A stretch of DNA of 32,422 nt from assembly GCF_030586465.1 (NCBI RefSeq), contig NZ_JAUQYP010000001.1, positions 2,475,424 through 2,507,845 of the forward strand. The letters are read 5' to 3'. Below are positions 13,974 to 25,629 of the stretch, in pieces (position 1 is the stretch's first letter; each line of letters opens with the position of its first letter). Position numbers and translations under genes: made by a program. The stretch is from Actinotalea lenta (GTDB lineage Bacteria > Actinomycetota > Actinomycetes > Actinomycetales > Cellulomonadaceae). The notes beneath the pieces were generated by a model that saw only the letters and a program-made list of their open reading frames with translations, did no database searches and had not been told where the DNA came from.

Positions 13974-16040
13974 GTGCCGCACGCCGAGGAGAGGGTCGCG
14001 CACAGCCACGTGACGGACGTGGACACCGGCGCGGGCCGCATCGCGCTGCTCCGTCTGGACAACGACCAGGACAAGCCCACGACGCTCGGCCCCCAGGGGC
14101 TGGCGGAGCTGCGGGACGCCCTTCTCGTCCAGCAGGGTCGCGCCCGGGACGGTGAGATCGTCGCCCTGGCCGTCACCGGACGTCCTGGTCACCTGTGCGC
14201 CGGTGCCGACCTCACCATCGTCGGGCGCATCGAGGACCCGGTGCGGGCCGGCGAGATCGCCCGGCTCGGGCACGACGCGCTGCGGCTGCTGGGTGAGCTC
14301 GGCGTGCCGACGTTCGCCTTCGTCAGCGGGCTCGCCCTGGGTGGCGGCCTGGAGATCGCCCTGCACTGCACGTACCGCAGCGTGGCCGCCGGGACCCGGG
14401 CGCTCGGGCTGCCCGAGACGCTCCTCGGGCTCGTGCCGGGGTGGGGAGGTTGCACGCTGCTCCCGCGCCTCGTGGGCGTCTCGGAGGCCTGCCGGATCAT
14501 CCTCGACAACCCGTGGAGCGGGAACCGACTCATGGACGCGTCCACCGCAGCCCGCATCGGGCTGGTCGACGCCGTCCTCCCCGACGACGGCTTCGTGGAC
14601 GCCTCGCTGGCGTGGGCCACCGAGGTCCTGCAGGGCGCTGACGTGCCGCGCCGACCGCTCGACGAGCCGGACACCTGGGCGCAGGAGTCACAGGCCGCCC
14701 GCGCACGCGTGGACCGCCGGTTGCACGGTGCCGCTCCCGCGCCGTACCGGGCCCTCGAGCTCGTCACCGCCGCCCGGGACCGGGACCGGGACAGTGCGTT
14801 CGCCGCCGAGGACGAGGCGCTCGCGGCGCTGCTCGGCACGCCCGAGCTCCGGGCAGGCCTGTACGCCCTCGACCTGACCACCCGGCGGGCGCGCACCACG
14901 GCGGGGGCGCCCGACCTCGCCGCCGCGGTCCCGGTGGGCGCGGTCGGGATTGTCGGTGCCGGGCTGATGGCGGCCCAGCTTGCGGTGCTCCTGGCCGGCC
15001 GGCTCGACGTGCCGGTCCGGATGCGCGAGATCGACGACGAGCGCGCCGCCACCGGTCGGGCTCGTGTCGCCGGGCTCGTCGAGCGGCAGGTCCGCCGCGG
15101 TCGGCTGGCCCCGGACGCCGGGCGGGCGCTGGTCGACCGCATCACGGTCGGCACCGACCTCGCCGAGCTCGCCGGATCGGATCTGGTGATCGAGGCGGTC
15201 ACCGAGGTGCTGGACGTCAAGCAGCGTGTGTTCGCCGAGCTGGAGGACGTGGTCGGCCCGCACGCCGTGCTCGCCACCAACACGTCCGCCCTCTCGGTGG
15301 GCGCGATGGCGAAGGGCCTGGCCCACCCGGAGCGGGTCGTCGGCCTGCACGTGTTCAACCCCGTGGCTCAGATGCCCCTGGTGGAGGTCGCGCGTGCCGA
15401 GCGCACCAGTGACGCGGCCGTCGCCACGGCCCTCACGGTCGCCCGAGACGCGGGCAAGACCGCCGTGCTCTGCGCGGACCGGCCTGGCTTCGTGGTCAAC
15501 CGGCTCCTGCTGCGAGAGCTGGCCGAGGTGCTGCACGCCGCGGACACGGGGACACCAGTCGAGGTCGTCGATGCCGCCCTTCGCCCCCTGGGCCTGCCGA
15601 TGGGCCCGTTCGCCCTGCTCCAGCTCGTGGGCCTGCCGGTCGCCCAGCACGTGCTGGAGGCCCTGCACCACGATCTCGGCGACCGGTACCCGGTCTCGCC
15701 CGGCCTCGCGACCCTGGCCGACGCGGGGCGCCGGGTCGTTCCCGAACCCGACGGGTCGGGACGCGAGGCCGACGTCGACCCCACGATCCAGGACGCCTTC
15801 GGCACGCCCGGCGGCCCGGCTGCGATGTCCGCGAGCGCGGTGCTCGACACGGTGCTCGCCGGGCTGACCGAGGAGGTCGGCCTGATGCTCGACGAGGGGG
15901 TGGTCGTCTCGCCGGAGCAGATCGACCTGGCGATGATCCTCGGTGCCCGCTTCGGGTTCCACCTCGGCGGGCTGCTGCCCTACCTCGACCGCAGCGGCTG
16001 GTCCGAGCGCGTCCTGGGCAGGCGCCTGCTGCCGTTCTGA
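13974..16040 (+). CDS. fadJ: FadB/FadJ-type fusion: enoyl-CoA hydratase + 3-hydroxyacyl-CoA dehydrogenase
   Basis: A 688-residue bifunctional beta-oxidation enzyme. The N-terminal crotonase domain (about 1-300) hydrates enoyl-CoA; both catalytic glutamates are present, Glu127 in GGGLEIAL and Glu148 in GLPETLLGL. The dehydrogenase part (from about 322) has the NAD loop GIVGAGLMAAQL, ATNTSALSV, the catalytic His459 in VVGLHVFNPVAQMPLVEV and RPGFVVNRLL; a second C-terminal dehydrogenase domain follows. The NAD loop reads GAGLMA where FadB usually has GAGTMG, a mild variation. No thiolase (fadA) gene adjoins it, although the pair is usually co-transcribed. GTG 13974 is chosen for AGGAGG six bases upstream; the open frame further upstream is rnd shadow. 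The gene ends four bases from the convergent pflA. Confidence 0.9.
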   Translation: MPHAEERVAHSHVTDVDTGAGRIALLRLDNDQDKPTTLGPQGLAELRDALLVQQGRARDGEIVALAVTGRPGHLCAGADLTIVGRIEDPVRAGEIARLGHDALRLLGELGVPTFAFVSGLALGGGLEIALHCTYRSVAAGTRALGLPETLLGLVPGWGGCTLLPRLVGVSEACRIILDNPWSGNRLMDASTAARIGLVDAVLPDDGFVDASLAWATEVLQGADVPRRPLDEPDTWAQESQAARARVDRRLHGAAPAPYRALELVTAARDRDRDSAFAAEDEALAALLGTPELRAGLYALDLTTRRARTTAGAPDLAAAVPVGAVGIVGAGLMAAQLAVLLAGRLDVPVRMREIDDERAATGRARVAGLVERQVRRGRLAPDAGRALVDRITVGTDLAELAGSDLVIEAVTEVLDVKQRVFAELEDVVGPHAVLATNTSALSVGAMAKGLAHPERVVGLHVFNPVAQMPLVEVARAERTSDAAVATALTVARDAGKTAVLCADRPGFVVNRLLLRELAEVLHAADTGTPVEVVDAALRPLGLPMGPFALLQLVGLPVAQHVLEALHHDLGDRYPVSPGLATLADAGRRVVPEPDGSGREADVDPTIQDAFGTPGGPAAMSASAVLDTVLAGLTEEVGLMLDEGVVVSPEQIDLAMILGARFGFHLGGLLPYLDRSGWSERVLGRRLLPF

Positions 16041-16044
16041 GCGG

Positions 16045-16845
16045 TCAGGCGACGGCGAGGCCGCTGGCCCGCAGCTGGCTGCGGACCCGCGCGAGCAGCT
16101 CTTCGTCGGGCTCCATGGTGAGCTCGAGGCGGTAGTCGGCACCGATCGAGTGCCAGACCTCTCGTCCGGACTGCTCGAAGGCAACCACCTCGACCCGCTC
16201 GACGTTGCCGAGCGCCGCGAGGTGCTCGCCCACGGCTGCGACGTTGTCCCAGGCGTCGGTCAGACCGGGCACCACGACGAACCGGGCCCAGAGCCGCGTG
16301 CGGCGGTCTGCCAACCGTCGGGCGAACTCCAGGGTGGGGGCCAGGTCGCGCCCCGTGACCGCCCGGTAGACGTCGGGCAGGCCCGACTTGACATCGAGGA
16401 TCACCAGGTCGGTGTCGTCCAGGAGCCCGTCCCCGGCGCGGCGCCCCAGGTAGCCGGAGGTGTCCAGCACGGTGTGCACACCGATCTCCTTCGCCCCCCG
16501 CAGGACACGGGCGACGAAGGACGGCTGGAGCAGTGGCTCGCCGCCCGAGACGGTCAGCCCTCCCCCGCCGGCGACCAGGACCGGGGCGTCGCGTTCGATG
16601 CGGGCGAGGGCGGAGTCGACCGTGTGCAGCGCACCGTCCCGCATCAGCCACGCGTCGGGCCCGTGGCAGTACTGGCAGCGCAGCGGGCAGCCGGAGAGCC
16701 GCAGCACCAGCCGCGTCCCGGGTCCATCGGCATCCGTCGAGCGGTCCCACGAGTGCACCGAGCCGATCTCGCCGGCGCGGAGTGCGGCCATCTGGGTCGC
16801 CTGACCGTCCTCGCAGCAGGTCGACCTCTCGCTCAGGATGCTCAT
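16045..16845 (-). CDS. pflA: Pyruvate formate-lyase-activating enzyme PflA
   Basis: A radical SAM enzyme of 266 residues that installs the glycyl radical on pyruvate formate-lyase under anoxic conditions. The 4Fe-4S site is Cys53, Cys57 and Cys60 in CPLRCQYC (CxxxCxxC), followed by GGGLTVSGGEPLLQP, which contains the SAM-contacting GGE. LVILDVKSGLPDVY and RFVVVPGLTD are also typical of the activase. The ATG at 16845 has a strong site, CAGGAGGAG, about four bases upstream. It lies 131 bases downstream of pflB on the same strand, separated by a strong hairpin, so it may be expressed at a lower level by partial readthrough or from its own promoter. Confidence 0.95.
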   Translation of the reverse strand: MSILSERSTCCEDGQATQMAALRAGEIGSVHSWDRSTDADGPGTRLVLRLSGCPLRCQYCHGPDAWLMRDGALHTVDSALARIERDAPVLVAGGGGLTVSGGEPLLQPSFVARVLRGAKEIGVHTVLDTSGYLGRRAGDGLLDDTDLVILDVKSGLPDVYRAVTGRDLAPTLEFARRLADRRTRLWARFVVVPGLTDAWDNVAAVGEHLAALGNVERVEVVAFEQSGREVWHSIGADYRLELTMEPDEELLARVRSQLRASGLAVA

Positions 16846-16941
16846 CCGCTCCTCCTGCCGGTCCGCTCACGCACGCTGATCATTGTCGCGCCCGCCGGCC
16901 GCTCCGAAGAGGGACCTGCGACCGGGCGGCGGGACCACGCA

Positions 16942-16969
16942 GCGGGCCCGCCCCGGAGGGCGGGCCCGC
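16942..16969 (-). terminator. Strong hairpin between pflB and pflA
   Basis: A perfect 12-bp stem, GCGGGCCCGCCC against GGGCGGGCCCGC, with a four-base CGGA loop, begins eight bases after the pflB stop. It lacks a U tract but is the most stable simple hairpin in the window. It may attenuate readthrough into pflA or protect the 3' end of pflB mRNA. Confidence 0.8.
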
Positions 16970-16976
16970 GATGGCC

Positions 16977-19250
16977 TCAGAGGCTGCCGTGGAAGGTCCG
17001 GGACAGCACGTCGAGCTGCTGCTCCCGGGTCAGGCGGACGAAGTTGACCGCGTAGCCCGAGACCCGGATGGTCAGCTGCGGGTACTTCTCCGGGTGCTCC
17101 ATCGCGTCCTCGAGGGTCTCGCGGTTGAGCACGTTGATGTTGACGTGGAAGCCGGTCGCCACGTTGTACCCGTCGAGCAGGCCGACGAGGTTGGTGACCT
17201 GCTCCTGACGCGTGCGGCCCAGCCCGGACGGCACCACCGTGGTGGTCAGCGAGATGCCGTCCTGCGCCTGGTCGTACGGCAGCTTGGCCACCGACAGAGC
17301 CGAGGCGAGCATGCCGTGCGTGTCCCGGCCGTTCATGGGGTTGGCACCCGGGGCGAACGGCTCACCGGCCCGGCGGCCGTCCGGCGTGTTGCCCGTGTGC
17401 TTGCCGTAGACCACGTTCGACGTGATGGTCAGGACCGACTGGGTGTGCACGGAGTCGCGGTAGGTCGGGTGCTTGCGGATCTTGTCCATGAAGCTGGCGA
17501 CCAGCTCGACTGCGATCTCGTCGGCACGGTCGTCGTCGTTGCCGTACGTGGGGAACTCGCCGGTCACGTCGTAGTCGACGACCAGGCCGGTCTCGTCCCG
17601 CACCGGACGCACGGTCGCGTACTTGATGGCGGACAGCGAGTCCGCGGCGACCGAGAGGCCGGCGATGCCGCACGCCATGGTGCGCAGGATGACCCGGTCG
17701 TGCAGGGCCATCTCGAGGCGCTCGTAGGCGTACTTGTCGTGCGACCAGTGGATGCAGTTCAGGGCCTCGACGTACGTGCCGGCGAGCCACTCCAGCAACG
17801 CGTCGTACTTGGCCCGCACGTCGTCGTAGTCCAGGACGTCGCCGTCCACCGGCGCGCTGGCGGGGGCGACCTGCTTGCCGGACATCTCGTCGCGTCCGCC
17901 GTTGACCGCGTACAGCAGCGCCTTGGCCAGGTTGACCCGGGCGCCGAAGAACTGCATCTGCTTGCCCACGGTCATGCCGGACACGCAGCACGCGATGGCC
18001 GCGTCGTCACCGCACTGACCGCGCAGCAGCTCGTCGGACTCGTACTGGATGGCCGAGGTGTCGATCGAGACCTGGGCGCAGAACTCCTTGAAGCCCTCCG
18101 GCAGGTCCGGGCTCCACAGCACGGTCAGGTTGGGCTCGGGGGCCGGGCCCAGGTTGTACAGCGTGTTGAGGTAGCGGAACGAGGACTTGGTGACCAGCGG
18201 ACGGCCGTCGTCGCCGATGCCGCCGATCGACTCGGTGACCCACGTCGGGTCGCCGGAGAACAGTGCGTCGTACTCCGGGGTGCGCAGGAACCGCACGATC
18301 CGCAGCTTGATGACGAAGTCGTCGATGATCTCCTGGGCCTCGGACTCGGTCAGGGTGCCCTCAGCCAGGTCGCGCTCCATGTAGACGTCCACGAAGGTCG
18401 ACGTACGCCCGAGGGACATCGCGGCGCCGTTCTGCTCCTTGACCGCGCCGAGGTAGGCGAAGTAGAGCCACTGCACGGCCTCGCGGGCGTTCGTCGCGGG
18501 GCCCGAGATGTCGTAGCCGTACGAGGCGGCCATCGCCTTGAGCTCGTTGAGGGCGCGGATCTGCTCGGCGTTCTCCTCACGCTCGCGCAGCGTCTCCTCG
18601 TTCGGGGGCTCCATCATGAGCTCGTCGCGCTCGACCCTCTTCTGCGCGACCAGGGCGTCGATGCCGTACAGCGCGACCCGACGGTAGTCGCCGATGATCC
18701 GGCCACGGCCGTACGCGTCCGGCAGCCCCGTGATGATGTGCGAGTGCCGAGCCGCCTTGACGCTGGGCGGGTACACGTCGAAGACGCCCTGGTTGTGGGT
18801 CTTGCGGTACTCGGTGAAGATCTTCGCGATCTCGGGATCGGTCTCGTAGCCGTAGGTCTTCAGTGCACCCTCGACCATCCGCCATCCGCCGTTCGGGATC
18901 ATCGCCCGCTTCAGCGGCGCGTCCGTCTGCAGACCGACGATGACGTGGTCGTCGTCGCTGATGTAGCCCGGTGCGTGGGAGGTGATGGTGCCCGGGGTGT
19001 GCGTGTCGATGTCGTACACGCCGTTGGCGCGCTCGGCCGGGAACATCTCGCTCAGCCGGTCCCACACGCGCGTGGTGCGCTCGGTGGCCGGGGCCAGGAA
19101 GGCTCCGTCGCCGGCGTAGGGCCGGTAGTTGCGCTGGATGAAGTCGCGCACGTCCACGGCGTCGGCCCACGGGCCGGTGACGAAGCCGCGCCAGGCGGCG
19201 TTCGGCGCGTCGGGGCTGGTGGCCGGGGTGTGGTCGGCGGTGATGGCCAT
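16977..19250 (-). CDS. pflB: Formate C-acetyltransferase (pyruvate formate-lyase) PflB
   Basis: A glycyl-radical enzyme of 757 residues that cleaves pyruvate with CoA to acetyl-CoA and formate during fermentation. The full length matches E. coli PflB. The paired catalytic cysteines are Cys421 and Cys422 in [13 protein letters not shown], and the radical glycine is Gly732 in the C-terminal [19 protein letters not shown]-type and [18 protein letters not shown] segments are also as expected. The ATG at 19250 is preceded by GAGGGAGAG about seven bases upstream. Two DosR-like palindromic boxes lie further upstream. Presence of pflAB implies that the organism ferments when oxygen is short. Confidence 0.96.
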   Translation of the reverse strand: MAITADHTPATSPDAPNAAWRGFVTGPWADAVDVRDFIQRNYRPYAGDGAFLAPATERTTRVWDRLSEMFPAERANGVYDIDTHTPGTITSHAPGYISDDDHVIVGLQTDAPLKRAMIPNGGWRMVEGALKTYGYETDPEIAKIFTEYRKTHNQGVFDVYPPSVKAARHSHIITGLPDAYGRGRIIGDYRRVALYGIDALVAQKRVERDELMMEPPNEETLREREENAEQIRALNELKAMAASYGYDISGPATNAREAVQWLYFAYLGAVKEQNGAAMSLGRTSTFVDVYMERDLAEGTLTESEAQEIIDDFVIKLRIVRFLRTPEYDALFSGDPTWVTESIGGIGDDGRPLVTKSSFRYLNTLYNLGPAPEPNLTVLWSPDLPEGFKEFCAQVSIDTSAIQYESDELLRGQCGDDAAIACCVSGMTVGKQMQFFGARVNLAKALLYAVNGGRDEMSGKQVAPASAPVDGDVLDYDDVRAKYDALLEWLAGTYVEALNCIHWSHDKYAYERLEMALHDRVILRTMACGIAGLSVAADSLSAIKYATVRPVRDETGLVVDYDVTGEFPTYGNDDDRADEIAVELVASFMDKIRKHPTYRDSVHTQSVLTITSNVVYGKHTGNTPDGRRAGEPFAPGANPMNGRDTHGMLASALSVAKLPYDQAQDGISLTTTVVPSGLGRTRQEQVTNLVGLLDGYNVATGFHVNINVLNRETLEDAMEHPEKYPQLTIRVSGYAVNFVRLTREQQLDVLSRTFHGSL

Positions 19251-19318
19251 GGCGCCTGCTCTCCCTCGTGGTTCTGCTCGGTGAGTTCGAGGCTACGGAG
19301 AGAATCATGGGATGACTC

Positions 19319-19332
19319 GGGACCTTTGGGCC
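19319..19332. promoter_or_regulatory. DosR/DevR-like box upstream of pflB (site 1)
   Basis: GGGACCTTTGGGCC, with flanking C and G, agrees at 12 of 16 positions by my count with the DosR core CGGGACTWWAGTCCCG. It is centred about 75 bases before the pflB start, around where the -35 region would be if CATGAT or TAGCCT downstream is the -10 box. The match is from remembered consensus, not a matrix score. Confidence 0.4.
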
Positions 19333-19378
19333 GGTCGTCCCACGGACGGCAAGGAAGTTTGGCCGCCACGAGGCCCGC

Positions 19379-19394
19379 GCAGACCAAGGTCCCG
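19379..19394. promoter_or_regulatory. DosR/DevR-like box upstream of pflB (site 2)
   Basis: Read on the minus strand this is CGGGACCTTGGTCTGC, sharing GGGACCTT with site 1 and having GGGAC/GTC half-sites. It lies about 60 bases further upstream of pflB than site 1. Tandem sites are common at DosR-type promoters. Confidence 0.35.
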
Positions 19395-19451
19395 GCCCGG
19401 GAGCGGAGAGCGGCAGCCGAACCCGGCCGCGCCGGACGTGCCCGGGGCGCG

Positions 19452-21332
19452 TCAGTGCGCCGGCGTGTCCAGGCGGCGCAGGGCGTCGTGGGCGATGTCC
19501 TCGGCGCGCAGCCGGAGCGACTCGACCAGCTGCGCCCTGGACGCGTGCTCGAGGAACCGCAGGGGGATGCCCACCGGGTGCACGGGCGTGCGCACACCCG
19601 CCGCGGCGCAGTGCTGGGCGACCATCGACCCGACGCCGCCCTCGACGACGCCGTCCTCGATGACGACTGCGCAGGTGTGGTCGCCCACCGCCTTGACGAG
19701 GGACTCGGGCACCGGCAGAACCCAGCGTGGGTCGACCGCGGTCGCCGTGCACCCCTCGGCAGCGAGCAGCTCGGCGACCCGCGTGGCCGTGTGCGCCATC
19801 GCGCCCACCCCGACCACGAGCACCGAGCGCTCGTCGCCGTCGTGCCGCCCGAGGACGTCGAGCTCCGCGAGCTGGTCCACCGCCGGCAACCGCGGCGGGA
19901 GCGGTCCCTTGGGGTACCTCAGCACCGTGGGGGCGTCGTCCACCTCGACGGCCGCCTGGAGCGCCGCGCGCAGGGTGTCCTCGTCACGCGGCGCCGCGAG
20001 GCGCAGGCCGGGGACGAGGCGCAGGAGCGACATGTCCCACTGGCCGTTGTGGCTCGCGCCGTCGTCTCCGGTGATCCCGGCCCGGTCCAGGACGAAGGTC
20101 ACGCCCGCCTTGTGCAGCGCGACATCCATGAGCACCTGGTCGAACGCGCGGTTGAGGAAGGTGGCGTAGACCGCCACGACAGGGTGCATGCCGCCGAAAG
20201 CGAGGCCTGCGGCCGATGCCACGGCGTGCTGCTCCGCGATCCCGACGTCGAACACCCGGGAAGGGAACTCCGAGGTGAACGGGGCCAGGCCCACCGGTTC
20301 CAGCATCGCCGCGGTGATCGCCACCAGGTCGGGCCGTCGGTGCCCCAGCCGGACCATCTCGTCGGCGAACACCGACGTCCACCCGAACCGGGACGGCGCG
20401 ATCGGCAGCCCCGTCTCGGGGTGGATCACCCCCACCGCGTGGAACCGGTCGGACACGTCCTGCTCGGCAGGCGTGTACCCCCGGCCCTTCTCGGTGATGA
20501 CGTGCACGATGACAGGGCCTCCGAACGCCTTCGCGCGCGCCAGCGCCCCCTCGACGGCGCGCACGTCGTGCCCGTCGACCGGCCCGACGTACTTCAGTCC
20601 CAGGTCCTCGAACATGCCCTGCGGCGCGACGACGTCCTTGATGCCCTTCTTCAGGCCGTGCAGCGCCTCGTACGCCAACCGCCCGGGCGGACCGGAGCGC
20701 CGCAGCGTGCGCTTGCCCCAGGCCAGGACGTTCTCGTAGCTGCGCGTCGTGCGCAGGGTGGTCAGGTGGGCGGCCAGGCCGCCGATGGTCGGGGCGTACG
20801 AGCGCTGGTTGTCGTTCACCACGATCACCAGCCGCCGATCCTGGCCGGCCGCGATGTTGTTCAGCGCCTCCCACGCCATCCCGCCCGTCAGGGCGCCGTC
20901 ACCGACCACCACGGCCACGTGCCGGTCCGCGGCACCGCGCAGCTCGTTGGCCTTGGCGATGCCGTCCGCCCAGGACAGCCCGGTCGAGGCGTGCGAGTTC
21001 TCCACCACGTCGTGCTCGGACTCGGCCCGGCTCGGGTAGCCGGACAGCCCGCCGCGCTGGCGCAGGGCGCTGAAGTCGGAGCGCCCGGTGAGCAGCTTGT
21101 GCACGTACGCCTGGTGACCCGTGTCGAAGACGATCGTGTCGCGGGGGGACTCGAAGACCCGGTGCAGGGCGATCGTCAGCTCGACCACGCCCAGGTTCGG
21201 ACCGAGGTGGCCTCCGGTGCGCGAGACCGAGTCGACGAGGAAGGCGCGGATCTCCGTGGCCAACGATTCCAGCTGCGCCGGGCGCAGGGCCCGGACGTCG
21301 GCCGGCGAGGAGATCCCGGGCAGCAGAGCCAT
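19452..21332 (-). CDS. dxs: 1-deoxy-D-xylulose-5-phosphate synthase Dxs
   Basis: Dxs condenses pyruvate and glyceraldehyde 3-phosphate to 1-deoxy-xylulose 5-phosphate, the first step of the MEP pathway for isoprenoids (including the undecaprenyl carrier for cell wall) and a source for thiamine and pyridoxal. The product is 626 residues, as usual. Visible are [13 protein letters not shown] (about 72-84), the thiamine-diphosphate motif GDGALTGG (about 144-151) with NDN at about 173-175, [12 protein letters not shown] with the catalytic Glu, and [16 protein letters not shown]. The ATG at 21332 follows TACGAT by six bases, a leaderless arrangement; the open frame extends far upstream but has no Dxs similarity there. 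It is divergent from guaB1. Confidence 0.96.
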   Translation of the reverse strand: MALLPGISSPADVRALRPAQLESLATEIRAFLVDSVSRTGGHLGPNLGVVELTIALHRVFESPRDTIVFDTGHQAYVHKLLTGRSDFSALRQRGGLSGYPSRAESEHDVVENSHASTGLSWADGIAKANELRGAADRHVAVVVGDGALTGGMAWEALNNIAAGQDRRLVIVVNDNQRSYAPTIGGLAAHLTTLRTTRSYENVLAWGKRTLRRSGPPGRLAYEALHGLKKGIKDVVAPQGMFEDLGLKYVGPVDGHDVRAVEGALARAKAFGGPVIVHVITEKGRGYTPAEQDVSDRFHAVGVIHPETGLPIAPSRFGWTSVFADEMVRLGHRRPDLVAITAAMLEPVGLAPFTSEFPSRVFDVGIAEQHAVASAAGLAFGGMHPVVAVYATFLNRAFDQVLMDVALHKAGVTFVLDRAGITGDDGASHNGQWDMSLLRLVPGLRLAAPRDEDTLRAALQAAVEVDDAPTVLRYPKGPLPPRLPAVDQLAELDVLGRHDGDERSVLVVGVGAMAHTATRVAELLAAEGCTATAVDPRWVLPVPESLVKAVGDHTCAVVIEDGVVEGGVGSMVAQHCAAAGVRTPVHPVGIPLRFLEHASRAQLVESLRLRAEDIAHDALRRLDTPAH

Positions 21333-21338
21333 CCGGAC

Positions 21339-21344
21339 ATCGTA
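21339..21344 (-). promoter_or_regulatory. -10 box TACGAT for leaderless dxs
   Basis: On the minus strand TACGAT is followed by six bases and the dxs ATG (21332). No ribosome binding site is present. Confidence 0.55.
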
Positions 21345-21400
21345 CGGGGTGGCCCCGGTGCATGCTCGCCACCCCTGCACGAGCGCGCGGGGCGGGCGCC

Positions 21401-21434
21401 GTGCCCAGGCACCCGCCGCGGCACCCGCGGTGCC
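21401..21434. promoter_or_regulatory. Clustered GGCAC repeats ahead of guaB1
   Basis: GGCACC-CGC-GGTGCC (21420-21434) is a perfect inverted repeat that abuts the TAGGCT -10 box. Just upstream, GTGCC-CA-GGCAC (21401-21412) is another, and GGCACCCGC occurs as a direct repeat at 21408 and 21420. A protein bound here would block the guaB1 promoter and might also affect dxs. Confidence 0.45.
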
Positions 21435-23560
<2,126 letters not shown>

Positions 23561-23569
23561 GTTCCGGCC

Positions 23570-23575
23570 TAGGCT
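23570..23575 (+). promoter_or_regulatory. -10 box TAGGCT for the leaderless amidotransferase gene
   Basis: TAGGCT is followed by six bases and GTG 23582, deciding that start. It gives the gene its own promoter although it is only 21 bases after the Nudix gene. Confidence 0.55.
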
Positions 23576-23581
23576 GGCCCG

Positions 23582-24289
23582 GTGAACCCCCGCCGCGCTC
23601 TCGTCCTGCAGCACGTCCCGTGGGAGGGGCCCGGGCTGATCGGCGAGGCGCTGGCCAGTCACGGCGTCGCCATGGAGCACCGCATCGTGGTCGACCGGCC
23701 GCACCCGCGGCTGCCCCGGCCCGCCGAGCTGGCGGCGCTCGTCGTGATGGGCGGCCCGATGGGGGCGCTGGACGACGTGGCACACCCCGGTCTCGCGGCC
23801 GAGCGCAAGCTGCTGGCCGACTGCGTCGCGGCCGGCACCCCCGTGCTCGGGGTGTGCCTGGGCATGCAGCTGCTCGCAGTCGCGCTGGGAGGCGAGCTCG
23901 TGCCGGGGCACGCCACGGAGATCGGGTTCGGCCCGGTGGACGTCATCGCGCCCGACCCCGTGCTCGCACCGCTGGGCCCGGAGCCCTCCGTCCTGCACTG
24001 GCACGACGACGCGGTCGGCCTTCCCCCAGGTGCCGAGCCGCTGGCCCGCACCGCGATGACCCCCGTGCAGGCGTTCCGCGCCGGGAGCGCACTCGGCCTC
24101 CAGTTCCATCTCGAGGTCGACAGCGCCCTCCTGGCCGCCTGGCTGGCGAGCGGGGAGATGCCGGCCGAGCTCGCCGAGCACGGCATCACCGACCTGCCCG
24201 AGCAGGCCGAGATCGCCCTCCCGGTGCTCGAACCCGGGGCGCGCCGGGGCCTGGCCTCCTTCGCGGCCCAGGCACGCGACCGGGTCTGA
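23582..24289 (+). CDS. Class I glutamine amidotransferase-like protein (GMP synthase GATase type)
   Basis: A 235-residue stand-alone class I glutamine amidotransferase domain. The catalytic triad is visible: Cys92 in GVCLGMQLLA, with His176 and Glu178 in LQFHLEVD. MGGPMGALDD, which forms the oxyanion region, is also intact. The family resembles the N-terminal half of GMP synthase, but no synthetase domain follows. Such stand-alone proteins include gamma-glutamyl hydrolases and amidotransferases of unknown partner, so the substrate is unresolved. It follows guaB1 and the Nudix gene on the same strand with its own leaderless promoter, and converges with the serpin gene 13 bases away. Confidence 0.87.
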   Translation: MNPRRALVLQHVPWEGPGLIGEALASHGVAMEHRIVVDRPHPRLPRPAELAALVVMGGPMGALDDVAHPGLAAERKLLADCVAAGTPVLGVCLGMQLLAVALGGELVPGHATEIGFGPVDVIAPDPVLAPLGPEPSVLHWHDDAVGLPPGAEPLARTAMTPVQAFRAGSALGLQFHLEVDSALLAAWLASGEMPAELAEHGITDLPEQAEIALPVLEPGARRGLASFAAQARDRV

Positions 24290-24302
24290 CACACCGCCCG
24301 GG

Positions 24303-25613
24303 CTACGTGGTGGCGCTCGGGTCCTGGACCGCGGCCAGGAAGAGCGGCCAGCCGCTCGCCCCGTCGGTGATGACGATCAGGAACGGTCGGTCCACCGTCA
24401 TGGTGACGGGGTTCGCGGGCGGCGCCGCGCCGGCCGCGATGCCCATCTCGGTGACCGCGGCTGCCCTCGTGCCGTCCTCGTCGACCTGGAGGACGCCCTG
24501 CTGGACGGCCTGGGCGACGTAGGGCGGTGCGGGCGGGTCGACGAGCAGCCCGTCCAGGTGGGCGGTCTGCGCGGACGTCAGCGCCCCCAGCCCGAGCGCG
24601 TCCAGCACCGGGAGCAGGTCCAGAGAGCTGGTCAGGTCGACCTTGGGCATCGCGAGCAGCACATCGGTGGTCGCCTGCGCGCCGAGCGCGACGCTCAGCG
24701 CCTCGACCGCCGCGGGGTCCGCGAGCGTGGGGTCGCCGGCGGCCTGCGAGCCCTCGGGCGGCAGCATCACATCGGCGTACAGCTGCGGGTTGCCCTCGTC
24801 CACCTGCAGGTAGGGCAGCCGGACCGCGCGCCAGCCCTCGCGCTCGACGTACGCGAAGGGCGAGCCCAGCTGCATCATGTCCACGGTCGCGCTGGTGCCG
24901 TCCGCGCGGGTGAACTCGTCGGGTTGGGTGAGGTTCGGGTCGAACGACGTGGCCCACCGGGCGGCGAGCGCCACGGCGTTCTGAAGCACCAGCACGAGCT
25001 CCGGGGCCGGCGTGATCGCCGACTTCTTGACCAGTCCGCCGGTGTGCTCGCGCACCCACGCGTCCAGGTCCCGCTTGCCCTCGTCGCTGGCGAGGTCGGT
25101 GACGAGCACCCCGGCGCCGTACCCGGCGGTCAGCCGGTCGAGGTAGGACTGCTGCGCGTCCTGCTCGTCGTCGACGACGACCTGGTTCGCCAGGTGCACG
25201 ACGGGGATCTCGGGGAGCTCGGCCGCCCCGACCGCGGCCGGGTCGCCCTCGTAACGCGCGAGCGTGGTGCTCAGCGCGTTGATCGCGTCGGTGCGGGCGT
25301 CACCGCTCGCGCCCAGCGCCGTGTCGAGCGCGGCGGCAGACTCCCCCCTGGCCGCCTCGGCGAGCATCGACAGTGCCACGACGAGACTCGCGGGCGAGAC
25401 CACCGTGCCCGCAGGCTCGGACCCAGCACCAAGGGCGGCGAACCCGGCCCGCCAGCTCGCCGCGACCACGGCTTCGGCCGCGGCGGCGTCGACGAGCGTG
25501 ACCTGGGCGCGCTCGCCCTGTCCTTCAAGCATCGTCAGGGTCGGCGTCGATCCGCAGGCGGCAAGCCCCAGGGTGCCCGCGAGCATCGCCGCCGCGCGCG
25601 CTGCGCACCTCAT
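24303..25613 (-). CDS. Lipoprotein serpin (serine protease inhibitor)
   Basis: A 436-residue serpin, a suicide inhibitor of serine proteases. The N-terminus is a lipoprotein signal, with RCAARAAAMLAG and lipobox LAAC-GS (Cys at about 20), so it should be anchored outside the membrane. SPASLVVALSMLAEAARG is the early serpin core. The hinge EDGTRAAAVTEMG begins at about 379 and has the small-residue composition of an inhibitory serpin; the end, VDRPFLIVITDGASGWPLFLAAVQDP, matches the family signature. Counting 17 residues from the hinge Glu puts P1-P1' at Gly-Ala in GIAAG-AAPP, which points to elastase- or subtilisin-like targets. The ATG lacks a ribosome binding site, has CACGAT six bases upstream and a palindrome nearby. 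Confidence 0.9.
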   Translation of the reverse strand: MRCAARAAAMLAGTLGLAACGSTPTLTMLEGQGERAQVTLVDAAAAEAVVAASWRAGFAALGAGSEPAGTVVSPASLVVALSMLAEAARGESAAALDTALGASGDARTDAINALSTTLARYEGDPAAVGAAELPEIPVVHLANQVVVDDEQDAQQSYLDRLTAGYGAGVLVTDLASDEGKRDLDAWVREHTGGLVKKSAITPAPELVLVLQNAVALAARWATSFDPNLTQPDEFTRADGTSATVDMMQLGSPFAYVEREGWRAVRLPYLQVDEGNPQLYADVMLPPEGSQAAGDPTLADPAAVEALSVALGAQATTDVLLAMPKVDLTSSLDLLPVLDALGLGALTSAQTAHLDGLLVDPPAPPYVAQAVQQGVLQVDEDGTRAAAVTEMGIAAGAAPPANPVTMTVDRPFLIVITDGASGWPLFLAAVQDPSATT

Positions 25614-25629
25614 ACCAGAATCGTGTCAC

